From NCBI RefSeq assembly GCF_029227915.1, contig NC_079880.1, positions 12,365,501-12,429,500 of the forward strand: a DNA stretch of 64,000 nt, written 5' to 3'. This document shows, piece by piece, positions 47,701 to 57,600 of the stretch (positions are counted from its first letter, which is position 1; every line of letters begins with the position of its first letter). The notes under the pieces are model-generated. The model saw only the letters and a program-made list of their open reading frames with translations, ran no database searches and was not told the origin of the DNA. A program made the translations under genes and the position numbers. Source of the stretch: Hydractinia symbiolongicarpus (taxonomy: Eukaryota > Cnidaria > Hydrozoa > Anthoathecata > Hydractiniidae).

Positions 47701-50700
47701 AACCATAACATCATCTTACTATAAAAGTGCGATTCTTCCCCAGTATAATCATGCAGAGGTTGTAGCATGTGATTTGGTTGGTGATGAATGTGATAGGAAT
47801 CCATACCAGGCTCAATATGATCACCGTTATCTACTGCTTCAAGACCATGGTTCTATAAATGTTTAAAGCATAGTACATATCATTTCATCTTATTACATCC
47901 TAATTAATGGAACTGCATCTTATTTCATCTCATTGCAGTTTAATTAATTAAACTGCATTTTATCGCATCTCCATGAATCTAAATTTTTAAAACTGCATTT
48001 TCTTGCATTTTATTTCAGCTCAATTTATAAATCTTATTGCATCTTATTTTATCTTAATTAACTACAACTAGTATATAGTCCCGTGGAAAAATCCACTATA
48101 GATACCAAATAAAAAAACAGCAAATAGTGGCAGTAAATAAACCAATATGTTTTTCACATAACAGTAGAGAATAAACACGTGCTTAAAGGGAATGATAAAA
48201 GTTAATTATCCGTGAGTTTTGTGTAATAAAGTTTACGTCACAAAGGCTTTTATGAGAACAATAAAATAAATTAGGTGCTCATAAAACCGAGGGCGTGAAG
48301 TATAATAGATTATTTACGAAGAAAAAACAAAATTTCTGGGACAGTACTTTGTGCCTGGATAAAAACAAGAAAATGTGTTCCTAAGATTGTGAATAATACA
48401 AAACAAAATATAACGAACCTGCGCTTCATAGATAGCTTCCGGTGGAACATTAAATTTCGCTTCATGTTCATAATTATCCAAAGCAGAAATAGTTTTCTTG
48501 CGAGCTGTTACAACAGATGGTCCTTGCACTTGTTCTTCCTTCAAAATTACGTTCTCTTCGTCTGATGATTCTTTAACGGCATCATTTTCTATAGTTTGTT
48601 CCGGCGTTTCTTTTTCAGCACTAGCTTTCGATTGCGGATTAGTTTTCTCTTCTGTATCAACTTTGGCTTCTGTTTCTGGCGTTGTGTCATCGCCGTCTTT
48701 TGAAGTATCTATTGCAAGAAGTTTTGTTGTTTCGCCGTCCACGATCTTTGTCGTTTTATCGTCGTCATTTTGTGACGTTTCTTCACTGATTGTGTCTGAT
48801 TTATTTTCATTGTCATCATCATCTTCATCGTCCGCCACTATAACAGGCTTTTCTTTTAATTTCGCTGCCGTGCCATCTTTACTCTTCTCGTCGGCGTCTT
48901 CTGAGACTAGTTGTTCACGTTTCTTGGGAATGGATTGCTAGGAATGTTATTTTATTTGCAAGGTAACAGGAAATACACGACGCAGTTCAAATATAAACAT
49001 AAGAGTTTATAACATCAACAAAATTGATATACTACCTTACTGCGCAATTTAAACGGATTCATTTAAACGTGAATTTTATTTATGCACTTCGTAAATAACA
49101 GAACGCTAATGGTAATAGAAATTTCTATGTCCATATTTGCAAGCAAATCAAAGTAGATAGCACAAATATGTTATAATATCCTGCAAAGAAGCACATGAAA
49201 AAATTGTCCTTACATGATTTTTATAGTACTAGTTAGGATAAATTTGCTCTTCTCATAGTAATCGTTTAATTTTTTTTTACCTTTACAACGGCACCATCTT
49301 CCACCCTGACTTTCTCAAAATTACCAGTGTCGCCGTCATTAGAAGTGTGTCCTGTCTGATACTGCACATCCTCGTCAGTATTTTCTACGTTGTCATCATC
49401 ATCACCGTCATCGTCTTCATCTCTATCATCGCCCTCCTCGTCATCATCATCACCATCATCGTCGTGCTCATATTCCTCGTCACGAATAGCTACGCCACCA
49501 ACCCGGTGACGATTATGTAGTATGTATTCGTCGTCAGAGTCGTCATGATCACCGATCAGTTTGTGTGGAAAGCCCACTTCGTGTTGTACACGGTCTATAT
49601 GTCGAACGTCATCCATATGATATCCTTGATCCGGCTGAACGCCACGTTGAACATTGCCAGCAGGTACAACATACGGGCTGTCGATTTGGCCATGCATGGT
49701 TCTTCTTTTCCCTTCTTCCTGCAGAGTTTACATATTTTAAATTTTATAAAAGTTGTGAGTAAATTATTAAAGACCAAACAAAAGGTAGATAAGACATATC
49801 TGAAGAAATAATACGTAAAATCTCCTGGTAATTCCTCTCACGTGAGCCTAAAATTCTCCGTAACGTTTTGTTCACATTGATTAATTTATACTGGACAGCA
49901 TGGACAGCGCCAGTTCATATGAAAAACACGATAGTGATATGTTGTTTTATACCATTACGCGCATTTTGTTATAAACAACTAGTTCATATGCCGCTGTGCT
50001 ACAATCTACGTAAATCTTGGTATAAAGAATATTGGATACAGACAACAGTTATTTTTTAGATACTCTTTTTGATACGTAACCAGGCTTACTAATTTTTTTT
50101 TCTTTGTTAGGTTTTTTTTTGTAACCGGACAACTGCTCATACATATGGTCTGGTTATTAGAAAAATTTGACATCAAATTTAATTGGTGAATACGAGTAAT
50201 GTAATTAGGCAACGTTTCCCTAAATTTCAAGGCACATTATTAGCAACTCGGACACTGGGTTGAATATCAAATATCCCATATATAGATGCTGATAAAAGTA
50301 GTCATTTTATTAACTAAAGTCATGTCAAAAGGACTTTTTGGGTTTCTCGCTCTGCTAAAATCATAAATCTTACTAACGTTTATATTTGGTCTCAATCCAA
50401 CAGGATGATGCGGTTGTGGTCGGCCATCTTGATTATGATGATGAGAATGATGATGATGTTCTTCTGATTCGTTGTCATCATCCTGAAATATTATATCAAT
50501 TCAGCTGATCCTACTTATTTACCATAAATATATTGGACATCCACTCGCATAAACACCTTTCACTTCTCTTGATAAAAAATAATTAAATGAGTATGTATAA
50601 CGCTTCTCTATTTAAATTTAATACAACCCTTTGTTATTGTTATCCTTTGAATCCTGTTAAACACCTTCTGCCCAACTGAAGTTAATTGAAGATACATGTA

Positions 50701-53175
50701 AGAAGTTTTTATATCAGCTTCTTAATAAGTGCATCTCTCGAAGAAACACCTTTCATTAATCTCTTAACTTAAAAGAGCGCCCCAGATGTATATTTAAATA
50801 AACTTGCTAAATCTAGACACATTGGAACATTGATTGAAGTAGTTAGCTGATAATGATTGCATTTTTACCTGTTGACTCAAAGCTAAAATATTCTCTCCGA
50901 AACTCTTATACTCAAAGGCCAGTTTTTTGTACGTCACTTAAAACTAATTACCCCCGTTAAAAACAAACTGAAAAAACAAAACAATTGTCCATACGCGTTC
51001 GTTAGTTTATGCTATTTCAGAAAAGTTCTATCCGAAATATGGTGTAAAAGGCAGAACAAGAAGCTACAAAACAGTGATGTGAAGATCAAATCCTTTTGTC
51101 GGGAAAAAGTAACGAAAACTTTTGAAGTATCTTTTTTTTTTCTATATTTCCCCGAACTTTATTTATACAATAAAAACATGCAACAAGGTTGAACAACCAA
51201 GTTGGAAACATCTGATAGTTATTTCATGAAACTAGTCGTTCAACCGTGGGAAAATCCGCAGAATGGCACGTCCATTAAATCTTAGCAAAGTGAATAAAAA
51301 TAAGAATGGTTTTAAGCAATCAATTACTGATTCTTTGGTTGGTTTACTTCTGAATGAGAAGTTTGTTGTTAAAGTAATTGCTTTTCAAAATTTAAAACAG
51401 TATACCATAAAGAAAATTGAACGAGCTATTTACTTTTATTGCTCAAAATCATGTTTTCTGAATTTTTCGAAGAAGTTTTTTGTATTACTTTCCCGTAACC
51501 CTTTTTTATCTCTGTCATGCGAGTTTTGCACACGTGCATACTGCAGCAAAATGTTACCTGGCTGGAAGTATGTTTCTTTGAAAGCAAACATTCCTTTCTT
51601 TAAGTTTAATAGACCTTTTTCCATATGCATTTTTTTTTCAGGGAATAAACTAACCAAAATATTGAATAACATAAAACGAGATTAGTTTGAGCAAAATTTT
51701 TAGTTTGCAGCGAATTAGTGCAGATATGGTTTGCTTACTTGCAATATTTGCAAAATTAATTTGTCTCACAGATTGTTATTAACATTTGACAAAATTTTTG
51801 TTTTATTTTTTCACAGATTGACATATTAGAAGAAATTCGAAGGAGATTATTTTCCGCGAATAATAAATTTTAATAATTCTACGAGATTGATTTTCAAGAT
51901 TTAATGTATCAGGGAGAAAATAAAATACATAAGGACCGGGTTTTTAAGATTTTTTTTGGTCTCAAGATTCTTGGATGTGGCTCCACATATAACCCTTATT
52001 AACTTTTGTGTTAAATTTTTAAGTAAACACAGAAGTGATAACAATAAACTCAATCTTCTACGTCGAAAGGTGCACAGAGGAACGAGAAAATTGTTGTGCT
52101 GTGAACAGAAAGTTTCATTTCCGGTATTTTTTAACACATTGTTGTTTAAATTTCTTCGTTAGTTACGCCTTATTTTCTTTTGTTATCAGTTTACAAGAAT
52201 AAGCACAATGGTAGAACTCAATTCTGCAAATGTTTCACTTTTTCATCATTTAAAAGTAATATTTGAGAAGTCATGTTTGCAGTAACATATTTTTCCCCTC
52301 CTCGTACCTCCCAACATTAAAAGAATTGTGAAAATAAATAAATAAATATTTTTCATTTTCTGCTTGCTTTAAAATTTTTCATTAAAATAATATATATGTA
52401 AGTTAATGTTCTGTGCATATTATTAAACCAATAACATTTATTAAAAAAACCTAACTTATAAATTTTTATTTGCAATGAAAGAAACTTATAGTTCTATAAG
52501 TACCTATACTCCTACCTGATCTCTAAGTTCTTCTTCCATGCCTTCTTCACCTTTACCCTCGCCGTCCATTGAGTTTTCCCTTGAATCAGCTTCTGAATGA
52601 AAATGACTTTCGTTGTCTTCAAAAGGACCCATCCCAACATGGTGTACATTAAACTCTGGATATTCTTGATTCCTTTTTTTACCCTTTCCTAATTTTTTTG
52701 TTTCTTTTTTTATCTTGTTTATGTGTCCTCTTGTTTTCGCTTCTGATGAATCTTCTTCAAAACCAATTGATTCTAATTCTTTTTCACTTTCGTCTTTCTT
52801 TGAAATTTTCGCGCCTTTTAGGTGATCTCGTGTAACAGGATTTTGGAATTTCGGTGACTCTTTTTTAATGTCATTGGAATTGTCGGTATATTTTCTTAAA
52901 TCCTCTTTACTGCTACTAATATCTTCAACTGATTTACCTTTATCATCGCCAGTGTAAATAGAGTCCATACTTAAAGCCTCAAACACATGTTGCTTTTCTT
53001 TCGCTTCTTCTTGAGCGATAATTTTATTAGCTAACGTAGCTTGCATGTCGTCTGGCTCGTAAACATTGTAACGCTTATGCCGGCGATGATCCCCGTCACG
53101 TAATTTTAATTTGACGGCGTTTATCCCGCAGTATACTAACAGTAACATAAAAGCCGTATATTTAATTAGTATCAT
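37485..53175 (-). CDS. Secreted multi-EGF protein (minus gene), 23 exons, 1,706 aa
   Basis: Large predicted extracellular protein. Exons in coding order: 53175-52516, 50482-50378, 49718-49281, 48937-48419, 47852-47720, 47005-46901, 46210-46094, 45706-45596, 45384-45268, 44897-44787, 44673-44566, 44413-44276, 43817-43722, 43475-43359, 43141-43031, 42666-42547, 42006-41872, 41693-41553, 41259-41152, 40360-40229, 39782-39684, 39437-39345, 38791-37485. All introns are GT-AG, the frame stays open throughout and the lengths sum to 5,121 nt. Layout: signal peptide, basic segment with RRHKR, acidic and His-rich exons (to residue 618), 17 EGF-type exons (619-1271), then a 435-residue Asn/Thr/Ser-rich tail ending acidic. 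No membrane helix, so secreted. Introns from exon 5 on are phase 1. It faces its paralogue at 54210. A matrix or coat role is inferred. Confidence 0.85.
39345..39437 (-). CDS. Minus EGF gene, exon 22: EGF-like 17
   Basis: 31 codons, phase 1-1. Short, cysteine-rich domain with CGGKC and [10 protein letters not shown]; it lacks a full six-cysteine layout. Confidence 0.8.
39684..39782 (-). CDS. Minus EGF gene, exon 21: EGF-like 16
   Basis: 33 codons, phase 1-1. Starts [12 protein letters not shown] and contains [16 protein letters not shown], the compact EGF variant also seen in exon 13. Confidence 0.85.
40229..40360 (-). CDS. Minus EGF gene, exon 20: EGF 15
   Basis: 44 codons, phase 1-1. A Pro/Thr/Val-rich lead-in precedes a canonical six-Cys EGF ([16 protein letters not shown], then [14 protein letters not shown]). 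Confidence 0.9.
41152..41259 (-). CDS. Minus EGF gene, exon 19: EGF 14
   Basis: 36 codons, phase 1-1: [15 protein letters not shown] and [14 protein letters not shown], a canonical EGF. Confidence 0.9.
41553..41693 (-). CDS. Minus EGF gene, exon 18: EGF 13
   Basis: 47 codons, phase 1-1: [25 protein letters not shown]. Two extra cysteines relative to a standard EGF. Confidence 0.85.
41872..42006 (-). CDS. Minus EGF gene, exon 17: divergent Cys-rich domain
   Basis: 45 codons, phase 1-1: [26 protein letters not shown] and GLCEKK. It resembles a laminin-type or other divergent EGF rather than the tandem class. Confidence 0.8.
42547..42666 (-). CDS. Minus EGF gene, exon 16: EGF 11
   Basis: 40 codons, phase 1-1: [32 protein letters not shown]. 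Confidence 0.9.
43031..43141 (-). CDS. Minus EGF gene, exon 15: EGF 10
   Basis: 37 codons, phase 1-1: [28 protein letters not shown]. Counterpart of plus-gene exon 19, also 37 codons. Confidence 0.9.
43359..43475 (-). CDS. Minus EGF gene, exon 14: EGF 9
   Basis: 39 codons, phase 1-1: [32 protein letters not shown]. The double-Pro before the last Cys is shared with plus-gene exon 18. Confidence 0.9.
43722..43817 (-). CDS. Minus EGF gene, exon 13: compact EGF 8
   Basis: 32 codons, phase 1-1: [27 protein letters not shown]. Counterpart of plus-gene exon 17 (CVCDDGYYGNGFIC). Confidence 0.9.
44276..44413 (-). CDS. Minus EGF gene, exon 12: long EGF 7
   Basis: 46 codons, phase 1-1: [38 protein letters not shown]. 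Same length as plus-gene exon 16, sharing the unusual SGF-W-MQYYC insert. Confidence 0.93.
44566..44673 (-). CDS. Minus EGF gene, exon 11: EGF 6
   Basis: 36 codons, phase 1-1: [31 protein letters not shown]. Same length as plus-gene exon 15. Confidence 0.9.
44787..44897 (-). CDS. Minus EGF gene, exon 10: EGF 5
   Basis: 37 codons, phase 1-1: [32 protein letters not shown]. Same length as plus-gene exon 14. Confidence 0.9.
45268..45384 (-). CDS. Minus EGF gene, exon 9: EGF 4
   Basis: 39 codons, phase 1-1: [33 protein letters not shown]. Confidence 0.9.
45596..45706 (-). CDS. Minus EGF gene, exon 8: EGF 3
   Basis: 37 codons, phase 1-1: [32 protein letters not shown]. Counterpart of plus-gene exon 12 (NPCEPNMCENGGTCTH). 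Confidence 0.9.
46094..46210 (-). CDS. Minus EGF gene, exon 7: EGF-like 2 with eight cysteines
   Basis: 39 codons, phase 1-1: [28 protein letters not shown]. It has eight cysteines, and the last GKHCE is identical in plus-gene exon 11. Confidence 0.85.
46901..47005 (-). CDS. Minus EGF gene, exon 6: EGF-like 1 lacking two cysteines
   Basis: 35 codons, phase 1-1: [27 protein letters not shown]. The usual first and third cysteines are absent, exactly as in plus-gene exon 10 of identical length. Confidence 0.88.
47720..47852 (-). CDS. Minus EGF gene, exon 5: His-rich segment
   Basis: 44 codons plus one base; it shifts the intron phase from 0 to 1. Rich in His, Asp, Tyr ([24 protein letters not shown]). 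Its position just before the EGF block matches the His/Tyr-rich exon 9 of the plus gene. Confidence 0.8.
48068..48100 (-). mobile_element. Helitron-type 3' terminus in intron 4
   Basis: The minus strand reads GTGGATTTTTCCAC as a hairpin, then CTAG at 48068 followed by T. The body and 5' end are not defined. Confidence 0.45.
48419..48937 (-). CDS. Minus EGF gene, exon 4: acidic Glu/Asp/Thr/Ser segment
   Basis: 173 codons, phase 0-0. Starts [11 protein letters not shown] after TTCCTAG, then an acidic low-complexity region ([14 protein letters not shown]). Probably disordered. Confidence 0.82.
49281..49718 (-). CDS. Minus EGF gene, exon 3: Asp-rich segment
   Basis: 146 codons, phase 0-0. Begins EEGKRRT after CTGCAG, then a His/Asp mix and a long Asp/Glu run between about residues 80 and 115 of the exon. 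A candidate calcium-binding polyanion; the GAT/GAC repeats suggest slippage growth. Confidence 0.82.
50378..50482 (-). CDS. Minus EGF gene, exon 2: poly-His exon
   Basis: 35 codons, phase 0-0. Reads [20 protein letters not shown] then HHPVG. The acceptor (TATTTCAG) and donor (AAC|GTTAGT) are clear. Ten histidines in one short exon suggest metal binding. Confidence 0.8.
51232..51265 (-). mobile_element. Helitron-type 3' terminus in intron 1
   Basis: The minus strand reads CGGATTTTCCCACGG, then TTGAACGACTAG ending at 51232 and T. The plus-strand 140-residue frame at 51263-51685 lies in the presumed element body and is not recognised. Confidence 0.5.
52516..53175 (-). CDS. Minus EGF gene, exon 1: signal peptide and charged N-terminus
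   Basis: 220 codons, ending phase 0 at GATCAG|GTAGGA. Residues 1-20 ([20 protein letters not shown]) are a signal peptide. RRHKR at 31-35 is a furin-type site. The rest is Lys/Glu/Ser-rich and probably disordered, with a His-containing FNVHHVGMG patch. TATCAG just before ATG may be a 5' UTR acceptor. Confidence 0.85.
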
Positions 53176-54209
53176 ATCTGATAAATGTCTTTCACGTCTA
53201 ATTAATCGTATATGCTATTATCCATCTAAAAACTTGCTCGAAATACCTACTTTCTCACCTAACGTACATTTTTCACACCTTAAACAAATTAACATGAATG
53301 TTTTAATTTCTTGCAAATAATTAACACGAAATACAAAACATGAAATTCTAAGAATATCTAGTTCTTCGTATGAGCTAAAAATCAGACGGTGTAATTCTAC
53401 ATATTTCAACTAATGTCTTTTTTTAATATACTTTCTTCCGATTTTCATTGTCTTGCTTGGCAAGAAAGTAAAAACCGACCAATCAGAACGCTGCTTTTAG
53501 CACAGTACAGAAGTGATATAAAATTCTTTGCTGCGTTCACATGCCGTGTAACCACATTGAATAGCCGTTTACAACTACTCGAAATTCGAACGCATACACA
53601 GTAATTAAAACATTTTATTCTGTATAATTATTCGAATCGATGCTCTCCTTCTGGTTTGCTTTATAAACAGCACGATAGTAAGGTAAAACACTGCATATTT
53701 GTGGGAGAGAGTAATAATTGGAAGTGAAAATATCGCAGCTTAATATTGTACGGTGTTGTTTTTAGGATAAGAATGTAAATATATAATAATGAAGGCTTTA
53801 TATGGGTATGCATTATGTTATATGGATGTAAAATCTCTATGCATTCTGTAATTTTTTTAATCATGCGGAAATTACAAATTTCTCTCTTTGTGTATTTTCT
53901 ACCGTCTTTAACCAAAGAACTTTTTCATCTTCTTTTTTTCCCTGCTGGCACAAAATAAATCGTGAAGAAATCAGATTTGAATTGTACGCTGCACGAAGAA
54001 TGTATGCCAGAAAGGTGTTTTTGTTTTACGGAAAGTCATTCTTGTAGAAGATCACAATTTATATCGCTTTAAGGATAATTTTATTTCTGCTTATAGGCAC
54101 ACACGAACAAAACGGAATAATGCTGGATTGTTATTTTAATAAAGAAAATTTACAGCAACCATAGCTTTCTTAATTTACTTTACGAACTAAAGAATTAATA
54201 ATATACGAT
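53176..54209. promoter_or_regulatory. Shared intergenic region between divergent EGF genes
   Basis: 1,034 bp separate the two start codons. No exon is recognised between them. It must hold the upstream sequences of both genes (or their 5' UTR introns), so it is a candidate bidirectional promoter. No clear TATA or initiator was assigned. Confidence 0.5.
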
Positions 54210-54690
54210 ATGAGATCTATAGTATGTATTCTCTTGCTAATATTTGCGAGCTGCGTTCATTGCAAACTGACAAAAACAAAGCACTCAATCAAGAAGCTCC
54301 ACAATTCACAACATTTAAGACATCCAGACTTACACGATAGCACTGCCAGAAGTAGCTATGAACATGGACATGTAAGAAAACATAGGCTATCGCATAGAAA
54401 CACACATAAAGCAAAAAATGTCCACAAGACAAAGTCTAGAAATAAAATAAGAAAGATACATAAAAAGAGGGATATGTTTTTAATTGGAGATAAAAGGACA
54501 CAAGTTCAGGAAGCCATACCATTGTATCAAAATACTACAGCGTTTAGTGATCCAGAGTTACCTCAGCAGGATATATTTGCCACCTATCATAAGTCTGTTG
54601 GTGATGAGGTTAATAATGATGACGATGAAAATCATATCGACCAAACACAAGAAAATAATGAAGAGGGAGACATAGAGAGGAAAAGCAACG
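54210..54690 (+). CDS. Plus EGF gene, exon 1: signal peptide, basic then acidic N-terminus
   Basis: 160 codons plus one base. Residues 1-18 (MRSIVCILLLIFASCVHC) form a signal peptide. Residues 19-89 are strongly Lys/His/Arg-rich and end in IHKKR, a convertase-like site. The rest is acidic (NNDDDENHIDQTQENNEEGD). Donor AACG|GTATAT. Confidence 0.85.
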
Positions 54691-57600
54691 GTATATATAC
54701 TTAACTTTAACCTTTGATGCAACAACGTATGCAGACTTTGGTACATTCTGAAGTTAAAAGCAGAAGAGCTGTAAAAATTAAAAAAAAAACCTAAAAATGC
54801 TGGATGTAAATTAAAAAAACATGCACTGATTAAAAAAAGAAATAGGTTTTAATCACGTGATTCCATATTTTTCACTTCTTTTATTTCTTTAGTTTCAAAT
54901 CCGCAACAAAGTTCTGATGAAGCAGAAATAGCAAGCAGTAAGTCGCTTTTTTATTTAAAATCAACATTACTTTCTTGAGTTTGTTTAGCGTTTTACAAAA
55001 AGAAGATACCGAGCTAAAGTACCAGAAGTTTTGGGGTTTTTTCAAGCTACTTGCATTCTTTATGTGCAGGACATATATAAAGCACTTCGATAGCTACGCT
55101 CATGGCTTATTTCTAAAGATGAAGCACAAGAAAAGCTACTTTTTTATCGTTGCTCGTACTATTTTTATTTGTACGAATTGTTTTTTTTCTAAAATGTTGC
55201 TTTTCATTCTTACCTAAAGCTGCTCAGATTTTATGTAACTCCGTCTCCGGATTACAAATTCGGTATTCAATGTAGTTTAAAATTTGAAATATATTTTAAA
55301 TAAGCCTAATGTTAAACGAATGCTTTAAAAGACTTTTGACAATTTAGAACTTGCTTCTATTTTGCACGATGATCCAGGCGATGATGAAAATGAAATGAAC
55401 AGCTTATTTAAAGAAATTGACAAAGATACCTCATCTGGCGATCATCCAAGCATGGTTTCATCCAATCAGCCAAACAACCTTGAAGACGAAATGAAGGAAA
55501 AGAGTAATGTTCAAAGTGATTCAGTTGTTAAAACAATAATAGGAGGAGGCTCTATCCACCGTGTGGGAGAGCCGAAATTTATTCCCATTTCTCCCCTTGA
55601 GTCACAAGATAGTCAGTTGGATGCGATTTCGTCAAGTTTAGAAAACGACCCTTTTAAATCAGATGGAATGGTTGAATCGGCAGATATGAAAGAAGATATC
55701 GCTAATGTGCAGCTTGGGCAAGCTTCAAATGGTAAGTGTATCATCATACTACAATAAAACTTTCCTAAACCCTGTTATCTTTGTGTGAGAATAGCCCTCT
55801 ATCAGACTAATTTTTATTAACAGTTGACTTCATGAGTAACCCCCTTATTTTTGTTGATTCTTAATATAAAATGCGGGTGAGAACTATTTTTAATTTAACC
55901 AAAAGCCCATTTCATAACTGCCGTTGTTTATATCGAATCAAAAATAAACAAATAAACAAACTACCATTTTCATTTAGCTGTAAAAATTCCGGCAACTAAT
56001 GAACTGCTGGATCTATTTTCCGACTGGGTGAAAAATATGGTTGCAAAAAATCCAAGTAAGTTATCAAAGAAACTAAGCCTTTTAAAAAGGGTGTATTAAA
56101 GACTTCCTTTGCTAGTATATGTTTTAGAAGGTAGCTGGAGGATCTCGTCAACATGATTTCCATAACCCAAATTGGATTTCAAAATATAAGAGAGAATATA
56201 GTTGTTGTTATATAGAAAATCTATATGTAATATATTTAGATATGAAGCTACCACAAATAAAGAAGTTAAAATCAAACTTTAAAGGATGGTTGCAAAAAAT
56301 CTCGTCAGGTAGCTACGAATCTTCAACTGAACCAGGTACATACAACAATACATAAAAAAAAATTCTCCCTACTTCAAGTAAATCTTGAGGGAAAAAATAT
56401 TGGAGTCTAAAGTGTTCGCGAATAGGACTTTGAAAATGTGCTAGTCAGGGAATTAGATATTTTAAATGACTTAATTTTATTGTCATTACAGAATTAAAGA
56501 TTACAACTTAGCAACTCCGGTTCTCCTTTTTGTTTTGTTTATTCGTCTGCTGGTGGTGAATTTTAGGCTAAGATTGCAAAAAAAAAGACTGCGAATGCTA
56601 AAAAACTCATTCCAAAGAAGTGTTTTTGTAAAATTACAAATGTGCCACATTATACATTTGGTACACATTTAATTCCATTGTATCTTCACTGTGATCTACA
56701 AATATTTTTGGGTCCACAAGATTTGTTATTAAGTTGAGTGTATTTCTTGAACGCATAACGCTGGGATATGGTCTAACGTACACTGAAAATGCAGCTGAAA
56801 CAACGTTTTACCCAACTGGCCCTGGCATTAAATTTAATAGTCCCTGGATCCTTTTAATGGCGATTCTTTCTTCACATCGCCTCTAATTTTTGACTATCTT
56901 CTGATCATTGGCTATGTATAAAAGTATGCTGATTATTATTTATAGGTCTTGAAAGAACATTTGATGATTTTTTGAGAAAGCTTGTATCTCGCAACAACGT
57001 TGACCATATTGGTAAGTCTAAATAACCTTTCTTAAAACATCTAATTTCGTTACTAAATACTTTAATTTGCCACTATCGTTTGCTGCAGTGTCGGAAAACG
57101 ATGATATCAATGAATGGCTAGAACATCAAAACTTCTCAAAAGATGGCTCTAAAAATGGATCTGCAGATTTTGAGCATTGGTTACACAATGTTGTACATCC
57201 TAATCAAAATGAACTCCAAGAGTGGTTGCACAACTCAACGTTAAAATATTTAAATAAAGTTGATAAATACTTAGAAAAGTCAAACAAGGATAACGGGGAA
57301 AAAACAAATTCCAAGAATTCAGGTAAATTTTTTTTGTTTTTGTTTGCTTTTACCAACTCTAATTTATTAGAAAAGAAAAAAATTAGTTGTCATAAAATCT
57401 TCGATAACATAATCACTAAACCTCTTGCAGACAATCGGAATAAAGAAAACAAACTACTGAGTTAAGTTTTTTAACGCTCGTATATTTTGTGTTAAAAATG
57501 GCAGCGCGTAGCTTATTCCGGCACCCCCCCCCAACCCCCCCCCCCCCCCCCCCCCCCCCCACAGAGAAATACTATGGTGACGATAAAGCCCGCCTTATTT

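Noticed and set aside
48498-48941. 147-residue Ser-rich plus-strand frame
   Set aside because: Antisense shadow of the acidic exon 4; GAA/GAT codons read as TTC/ATC and Ser on the other strand.
51263-51685. 140-residue plus-strand frame
   Set aside because: It lies antisense inside intron 1 of the minus EGF gene, next to a Helitron terminus. No motif is recognised.
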